Under the pieces are notes generated by a model that searched no databases, had not been told where the DNA came from, and saw nothing but the letters and a program-made list of their open reading frames with translations. Made by a program: the position numbers and the translations under genes. Positions 57,928 through 64,000 of a stretch of 64,000 nucleotides of DNA are shown here, in pieces; the first letter of the stretch is position 1, and every line of letters begins with the position of its first letter. The DNA lies in NCBI GenBank assembly GCA_010093685.1, contig MU006226.1, forward strand, positions 570,964 to 634,963, written 5' to 3'. The stretch comes from Ophiobolus disseminans (taxonomy: Eukaryota; Ascomycota; Dothideomycetes; Pleosporales; Phaeosphaeriaceae).

Positions 57928-58855
57928 GGTATAGTAACAAGAAAGAAAACGAAGACAACAAGAAAGAAGTACTGAAGAAAGAAACGCCGATTGCTCTGTG
58001 ACATGTTTGCTACGGGATGAAAGCAAGATATATCTTCTCGTATGTTCCAGTGGTACTGACTTGACAGCAGGTGGCGTGCGGCGAAGGAAGGCAGACTGCT
58101 CGAGGAAAGTGAAAAGTCTTACTGTTAAACACCGCCTCTCTGCACTTAGGTCGGTGCAGAAGTTGAGCCTCGTCGACGCCGCAGTCTGGCGTAGTTGTTG
58201 TGCAGGTTGAGCGGTTAGGATGGAAGACTGCCCAGGTGCCAGAATAATCACCACGTGCGTTCACGTATGTGCGCTGCGCGTCAAATGAATTGTGCTGGTC
58301 AGAAATCGGGAAGAAGCTAGAACATTGAGTATCTGAGATGTGTTGAGATGAAGTGCTTGGAAGAGATGCAAGCACAGGATTATCGAGATCTTGGCTGAGG
58401 TCGGCGTTTCTACGATCACATGACCGTGCGGCCGCCAAGAACACCCGTTCGGGGGCAGATGATACCGTGAGGCATACAATACGGGCTGTGACCCAGGTTG
58501 GTGGTTCGGTATGTCCTGAAGCGATCCACTACGTCGCTGCCGCGACTGTGCCGCGTCGCATTTGGCGCCCTTGGCATGTACGGCTCTGTGCCTGATGAGG
58601 CAAGCCACACATTGTTTCAGAGACGATTGAAGTCCGATACGCTTGAGTTGGGCTGTGCGAAAGTGTCCGAGAGTCGTAGGTTCCAGATGGCAATTGTGTA
58701 GGAGCCAGTGGCGTTCGCGTCTTCCCCGCCCATGCGACCATCTCACAACCCCCAACATCTTTGATTCCTCGCCATACCTATTCCCATCCTTTCTGATCAG
58801 GAGATACAGTTCTATCAACAGCCTTATGATTTTGCAATCCAAAGCACATATACAT
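57928..58855. other. Intergenic spacer
   Basis: Promoter of the subtilase gene, then the 3' flank of the oxidoreductase gene. Several overlapping frames (58010-58900) lack motifs and are probably not genes. Confidence 0.55.
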
Positions 58856-60127
58856 TTAAAGGCCAAATTTCCTTGGATCCAAACTCCCAATCTGCGCACT
58901 CTTCACACTCCCCTCCCAAGCAAGTTCACTCAACACCTTCCCCGTCGCCGGCCCATTCTGAATACCCCAACATGTATGTCCAGCCCCCATGAGCAGCCCC
59001 TTAACACTCGTCTCTCCAATCAGCGGTCCGCCGCCCCGGCCCTCCACATTGGGAAGATAACACGCCTGTCTTGCCGTGACTTCACCATCGCGCAGCTCTT
59101 CTGAGATGGAAGAGACTTGATCAACGATATTCTGACATCGGGTCTCGTCGCATTGCACAAGGTCGGTAGATGTGGGTAAGGATATGAGCTGATCGCCCTC
59201 GCCGCACGCGTACACTTCGTCGTTGGGGCGAGCGTATATCTCTGGGGTTACGGTTTGGCTTTTGCGCGAATTGCCACGGGGCAGGTCAATTGACGTGAAG
59301 AGCGCGTATGCTGAAATGGGTCTCGTGGGCCGGATCGTCACGCTGTGTGCTCGTAGTGCAGAGATAGGTGCCTTTTCCCATATAGTCTTCGTCCAAGGGC
59401 CGGCTGTCAGAATAACGGTATCTGCGTATATAGTCGATTCTTCGTCCGTGTCTTTGGCTTTGTAAGTTACGGACTTGACTGCGCCAGCATCTTGTTTGAT
59501 GTTTGTCGCTGAGCCGTACACGATCTTGACGCCCTTCTCCTTTGCCAGCTGCGCCATGCTCGTCGTAAAATGGTAAGGATGAACCTGTGCGGTAGTGGCT
59601 GGGGTGCCCATCTCCTCATAGCTTTGAACACCTTCTGCAGCTATCCAATCCAGGTCTTCAGGCACACCAGCAGCGCGCAAAAGTCCTATCGCTTTTTGTG
59701 TGCGTTTCTGTAGTGAAACCGACTCGCCATTCGCGGCACTAGGGCCCTTTTTCTTCGACAGTATTCCGTACATATCTAGTTGGCCGACATGTACAGCCCG
59801 GTAACCCCATCGGTCAGCACCTCCATGCTTCTCAGCTAAATCTTGATGCAGCTTGTAACTCAGAGGTACGATGCAGTTCGGATATGCCCAGAGTGCAAGT
59901 AAACCACCTGCTTTTCCAGATGCACCGCCAGCAATTTTGGTGGCCTCGAGAAGCATAATTGTGTCTGTTTCTCTGTTGAACTTCTCATGATGCGAGAGAA
60001 AGTACGCTGTGGTAGATCCGATAATACCGCCACCTGCCCTAGTCAGCCACAAGAGCATGAGTAAAGAATAATTTTAGAAAGGTGTACCAATGATAACGAT
60101 ATTACGTTTCCGCTGTTCAGCTGCCAT
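58856..60127 (-). CDS. DAO-type FAD-dependent oxidoreductase (Tda3-like)
   Basis: Two exons on the minus strand, 60127-60088 and 60033-58856, encoding 405 residues. The 54-base intron splits the first Gly of the FAD-binding fingerprint. Spliced, the N terminus reads MAAEQRKRNIVIIGGGIIGS, a perfect GxGxxG Rossmann motif; without splicing it is lost. Further DAO features: ASGKAGGLLALWAYP, TVILTAGPWT, RPNDEVYACGEGDQ, and the C-terminal FAD block GLLMGAGHTCWGIQNGPATG. The layout resembles yeast Tda3, a protein linked to endosome-to-Golgi sorting, and glycine/D-amino-acid oxidases. The substrate is not known. Its 5' end faces the small pro-region homologue. Confidence 0.88.
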
Positions 60128-60733
60128 GATATTTCCTAAGCGCAAAGCAGCTCTGAGCATGAAGTTCAAAAGTCTGTGTCGTGAAAGAAATGTGACGTTG
60201 ATGTTGCAATTTGATGGCTCGGTAAGAAATATACCGGCGACGTCATTTGTCAAATACCATACTCCCACGTTCAACCCGTGGGACCCTTCTTACATCTCGC
60301 ACTTGACTGCACCACTGGTGGCTCCAAATTTCATGCGCGAGATGCGATGACCCCTTTGCTATCGATACACCAGCGCGCCTCTTAGTAAGTCGTGAAAGCT
60401 GCGAAAAACTAAACTTGTCCGACTACATCTACATATATGAGGGTTATTCTAAATTCTTAAAAATCTCTGTAGACATACAGGATAAGTGTTCTTATTTTTA
60501 ACTTTCGCGACTTATTCAGAGCGTACCGGTAGGCAATATCTTCCCAAGGCACAAAACGTAGCACAGACTGCCTCAGATTTAAGTTACAACTACATTGACT
60601 TTGTCTATTTCCTCAACTCAACCTAACCTATATACAGCCATAAGCATCGCAATCTGGCCCCTCGGCATTCAGCGGCGTCGCCCACCTACGCCCACACTGC
60701 AACAACAACAACCCATCCAACCCAAACAATACC
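60128..60733. other. Divergent spacer containing a MITE-like element
   Basis: Promoters of the FAD oxidoreductase (leftward) and of the small pro-region homologue (rightward). The element at 60372-60525 fills a quarter of it. Confidence 0.65.
60372..60525 (-). mobile_element. MITE-like element, copy B
   Basis: About 154 bases with inverted ends gcctcttagtaagtcgtgaaag and, from the other side, gctctgaataagtcgcgaaag (both about 21 bases). Its reverse complement aligns with copy A at 37040-37192 along the whole length. It lies about 210 bases upstream of the start codon of the next gene, so it may affect that promoter. Confidence 0.75.
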
Positions 60734-61108
60734 ATGTACGACCCCACCCAACCCCCCAAACGGCACCCCCTGCACCCCAAAATCCTCGGCTACAACTACC
60801 TCCACCTCGTGCGCTTCGCCTCCGGCACTAACTCGCCCTCGCCCTCGCCGCCTCCAGCGCCCAAGAAACTCCCGCAGAATCTTGTGCCGTACGCCATTTC
60901 TACTAAAGAACACACGGCGACCAAGGACTTCGAGAGGATGGTTAGGAAGCTTGACGGTGGGGCTGGAGAGATGAGGAAGACTGCCCTGCGATACGTGTAT
61001 CGCACGAACCTTGACCCAGCGCAAGTGGAGGGGATCCGAGAGTGGTATCCGTTTGTGTGGTTGTGTTATGCTAACGTGTATGTTCCTGGCGAGGAGGGGG
61101 AGGAATGA
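60734..61108 (+). CDS. Small free-standing homologue of the subtilase pro-region segment (I9-like)
   Basis: Single exon, 124 residues. After a Pro-rich opening, residues about 50-118 align with residues about 615-693 of the subtilase encoded 2.8 kb away. Shared anchors: a short polar turn before a helix with -F--[MF]V--LD-G-G, then YRTNL--AQ-E--[RK]--YPF--L-YA-V and a final GEE. In the subtilase this segment sits between the Ser-rich head and the catalytic domain, where an I9-type inhibitory propeptide is expected. Free-standing I9 proteins (yeast Pbi2, Pleurotus POIA1) inhibit subtilases and help them fold. This protein has no signal peptide, so it would stay in the cytosol. The inhibitor role is inference. 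Confidence 0.72.
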   Translation: MYDPTQPPKRHPLHPKILGYNYLHLVRFASGTNSPSPSPPPAPKKLPQNLVPYAISTKEHTATKDFERMVRKLDGGAGEMRKTALRYVYRTNLDPAQVEGIREWYPFVWLCYANVYVPGEEGEE

Positions 61109-62391
61109 TGGGGGAGAGACGCGTGTCAGCTCGTAAAGGGGATGTAGGCGCTGTTGAACATGGATGGTATATCGTCAGCATAAGGTGTAGCAGGGAGTAT
61201 AATAGTCTGAAAGGACTCGTAATAGGTAATACACCGCACCAGTTTAGTGTTGCATGCACACTATTACTTAAAATTTACCAGAAAGCCTGTCTGTCCTCAC
61301 AATACTATAGAGGCTTTATAGTGCTTTAATAAAGATGCAAGGAGGTAGCTAGGCTACTATGTACAGGTGTATGATTCACTGTAAGAAGAGTGGTGGTGCA
61401 ACTTCTTTGGAATGTAAGTGTGGACTTCTAAGCGTGCATTCATGACCATGTATCTTCAATCCCGCAGTCATGGAGCCTTGATCTTTTTTTCTTCATTCTA
61501 CATCTTCAAGTCCACAACTCTAAGCCTATGTCTTTGAATGAATATCAAACCTACATCCTTTTACACCCTTCGGCCTCTGGCCTTGACACTCTCCGCACCA
61601 CTAACCTCCATATTCCTTCTCCCTCCCCGTTCCTATCCCAAACAGCACCCATACGCTCCTCGCTCATATTCAACTTCCTAACCCATTCCCATCCCGCAAG
61701 TAGCCAATTTCCTACTACTTCCTGCCGAACACCATGTGCAGTGAGTAGGTAGCACCCCGTACTTCACATCTTGCATATCAAGATCCAATACATCGCATTT
61801 CCAAGCATAGACCGTCCGTCTCGAAACCCTAGCCAAGCCAAAAACACCCATCTACACTGCTGTCTATCTCCAAAAACTTTTCAGGGCTTCGACTCATATC
61901 TACATATGTAAACGTCCTTGACACGCTCACCTTCTTTCCAGCTTTCCAACTTCTCAGAATGAGAGGCGTGTGTGGATGAGATATAGGGTAGCTATGTTGA
62001 AGGGAGGTGGGATGTAATGATGCTGGTAGGATATTGTACGCACATTAGGGGGTGGTGAAGTGGGTCATGGAAAGACCTCGGAGGAAGGAAGTTGGTTGGG
62101 CGCATGTTTGTGGTAGCTGGGTGGAGATAGGGATGTGTAGAAAGAGTATGAGGGTTTGTTGTTTGTTGTTTGATGGGATGGGAGGAGTATGAGGACTAAT
62201 GGATTGGTATTTGATGGGTTAGTTGTAGTTATGAAGAAAGCTTGGAATGCGAGGTGATTATATGGTTCAAAATATTCTCTTCTCGAAGAAATTATTGACT
62301 ATGACACTGGAAGGAATAAGTATCATGACTGTACCGCACACCGATCTTCTCATCCAACCACAGGCAAATAAGCAAGTCACGCATACACCGC
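61109..62391. other. Convergent intergenic spacer
   Basis: 1.3 kb between two 3' ends. No gene or repeat that I can support. Confidence 0.55.
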
Positions 62392-63359
62392 TCAGTCCCC
62401 ACCACCACCGAAATCTCCCCCGCCCATATCGCCCCCTCCAAAATCCCCACCACCATCACCCCCATAATCCCCACCGCCATCACCACCATACCCTCCATCA
62501 CCCGCGTCCGCCATTGCAGAACCCAACAACGCGCCACCAAGCAACCCCCCACCCGCACCCAGCGCCATCGCGCCGCCAGCACCCATACCCCCGCCAGGAC
62601 GCCGGCCAGGCATACCTCCGCCCATCATCCCGGGGCCCATCATCGGCCGGCCGGGTTGTTGATAGTACCCACCGCCCATGGGTTGGCCGTAGGCAGGTTG
62701 TTGACCGTAATGCGGTTGTTGCTGTGGATACCCATGTGGCGCGCCGGAACTATGTCCCTGGACTTTCTCTTTCAATTTGCCCAACAGACCCTTACTTTTG
62801 CTTTTATCCTGCGTCGAAGAATCGTGCATGGGTGTGGACCCTTGTGGATACGGGCCTGCGCTTTGCTGCTGCGGGTAGCCCGCATACTGGTTCTGCGGGG
62901 GCTGGCCGTAGAAGTCGTTTGATGCGCCTGCACCACCGGGTGCGTGTGACCTTGCGCGCGCCTCTTCTTCTTCCTGTAGTTTGCGCGCAAACTTCTCGTC
63001 TTCGGAGATATTTAGTGCGCCGCCGACGTTTGCGTAGGGGTTGTTGGAGCTGAGGGTCGATTTGTCGCTCATGCCGGTCGTGTGGCTACCGACGGGAGCG
63101 CCGGCTGCGCCGGGTATGTATGAGGGGGGAGGATGGTCTGGTGGGCCCTCGCCGGGTGGATAGACGGGTGAGGTGGGCACGTCCCATTGCGACCTCTTGG
63201 TGTAGACGTTGACGTAGAAGTACTCGCTGTACTGGTCATTCCAGACGGCCTTCCAGCCCTCTGGTACTCTTGGTGGAGGGGGGCCCTGTGCGACATGAGC
63301 TGCCTGTCCCCGCTTACTCCGAGCTTCACACGTACCGTTGGAGGCGCAAACTCTGCCAT
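62392..63359 (-). CDS. WW-domain protein with Gly/Gln-rich tail
   Basis: Two exons on the minus strand, 63359-63336 and 63285-62392, encoding 305 residues. Exon 1 encodes only MAEFAPPT; exon 2 continues GPPPPRVPEGWKAVWNDQYS. The WW domain (about residues 13-45) has both Trp residues (EGW... and SQWDVP) and the central aromatic cluster EYFYV, so it should bind proline-rich ligands. A helix follows (ISEDEKFARKLQEEEEARAR), then YPQQQ-type repeats, KGLLGKLKEKVQG, Met/Gly-rich repeats and a final GGG/GGD array. Similar WW proteins occur across Pleosporales and other fungi, with unknown function. Without the short first exon, the frame would begin in a poor upstream stretch. Confidence 0.85.
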
Positions 63360-63882
63360 ATTCTGCATCGACTGAAAGAAACTTGTTGAAGAGTTTCGAG
63401 TAGTGTATGCGACAACAAGAAAGAATACTGTTAAAGCTGAAACAGATTATGGGTGCGAAGTAGCGGGGGTATGGTGAGCTCATAAGCTAGCAATTGCGCG
63501 CGAACTGGAGCTCGGTACATGTTGCGCGTCATTGTGGCGACACTACCTTCTCCACGTGCATGCTCAGCCACAGCCCCACAGTTTCCAAGACCCTCGAGAT
63601 GAATGCATGTGTAACAACATTCAAGAAGAGAAGGGTTGATTGATAATTAGTTGCGAAGTATGTGCAAAAGACAAGCGTCATGTGTCCAACGTAGCCAGAA
63701 TTATCGCTCCAAATGAATGCATGATACAAGAAGCGCAAATGACAAAAAGAGAAGCGTCGCTGTGAGTTGGATACAATATGCAGCCCGAGAAGAGCATGTA
63801 TCCATGCTAAAGTACGAGACACGCATGCCAGAAAGATGTACTCGTACAAATCGATACAAGTAAGACGAACAAAGGAACACGC
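63360..63882. other. Intergenic spacer
   Basis: Promoter of the WW-domain gene and 3' flank of the gene at the right edge. Nothing else seen. Confidence 0.6.
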
Positions 63883-64000
63883 TTAGCGCTGCCCAGCCGT
63901 CAAGTAATCCGCAGCCTGTTACCAAGGTCAGCCAAGCGCTCGCGGCGAAAGCGACACCATTTAGCTCACCTTGTTAATGTCGTAGTCGAACTTCTCCAAG
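63883..64000 (-). CDS. C-terminal end of a gene cut by the right edge
   Basis: Two exon pieces on the minus strand, 64000-63970 (open at the edge) and 63915-63883, separated by a 54-base intron (GTGAGC...AACAG). Spliced, they read LEKFDYDINKAADYLTAGQR and a stop. The pattern -FD-[DN]-NKA-[DA]YL is like the last helix of a UBA/CUE-type ubiquitin-binding domain, but 20 residues are too few to name a gene. Confidence 0.5.

Noticed and set aside
58128..58254. An upstream in-frame ATG for the subtilase
   Set aside because: The ATG at 57927 is followed at once by a good signal peptide; the longer start would bury it more than 100 residues inside the protein.
58010..58899. Overlapping minus-strand frames of 144 and 212 codons next to the subtilase
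   Set aside because: Composition and lack of motifs suggest chance frames; no splice signals tie them to the neighbouring genes.

Overview
This window is nuclear DNA of a filamentous ascomycete. The introns are about 40-60 bases, with GTRNGT donors, CTAAC/CTRAY branch sites and YAG acceptors. The gene content points the same way: Zn2Cys6 transcription factors, a hydrolase-NB-ARC-TPR NLR, a SAT4/PTH11-type membrane protein, ERG24, and a subtilase with a Ser/Pro tail. The overall flavour suggests Dothideomycetes/Pleosporales, but that is inference. I resolved 25 genes or gene parts, most with splice sites checked for reading phase. Two are cut by the window ends. One assembly gap of 404 N lies inside a gene.

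Left third (1-23 kb): a Zn2Cys6 regulator runs off the left edge. A 3.2 kb gene-free tract follows, then an eight-exon NLR-type protein with an alpha/beta-hydrolase head, an NB-ARC domain and near-identical TPRs. Next come a fungal membrane protein, another gene-poor tract, an AT-hook protein, an unusual open frame with no ATG, a secreted type B carboxylesterase, a rhodopsin-fold membrane protein and a phytanoyl-CoA dioxygenase-like protein.

Middle (23-44 kb): a complete Zn2Cys6 factor with an 8-base first exon lies tail-to-tail with a NEK-like kinase. After these come unrecognised proteins, an AIG1/FAR-17a-like membrane protein, a disordered Ser/Pro protein, a HExxH putative metalloprotease, and a 1,367-residue dynamin-like GTPase related to nuclear SLIP-GC.

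Right third (44-64 kb): an Mrl1-type mannose-6-phosphate-receptor homologue and ERG24 are transcribed divergently from a 445-base spacer. They are followed by the ADP/ATP carrier, a Pro-rich protein, a 1,385-residue secreted subtilase, a DAO-type FAD oxidoreductase, a small protein homologous to the segment just before the subtilase catalytic domain, a WW-domain protein, and the tail of another gene at the right edge.

The most interesting signals are: (i) the free-standing pro-region homologue near a subtilase that carries the same segment; (ii) the NLR, whose repeat array, assembly gap and tandem splice acceptor raise real questions about its product; (iii) two inverted-repeat (MITE-like) elements of one new family; and (iv) a four-copy degenerate repeat downstream of ERG24.
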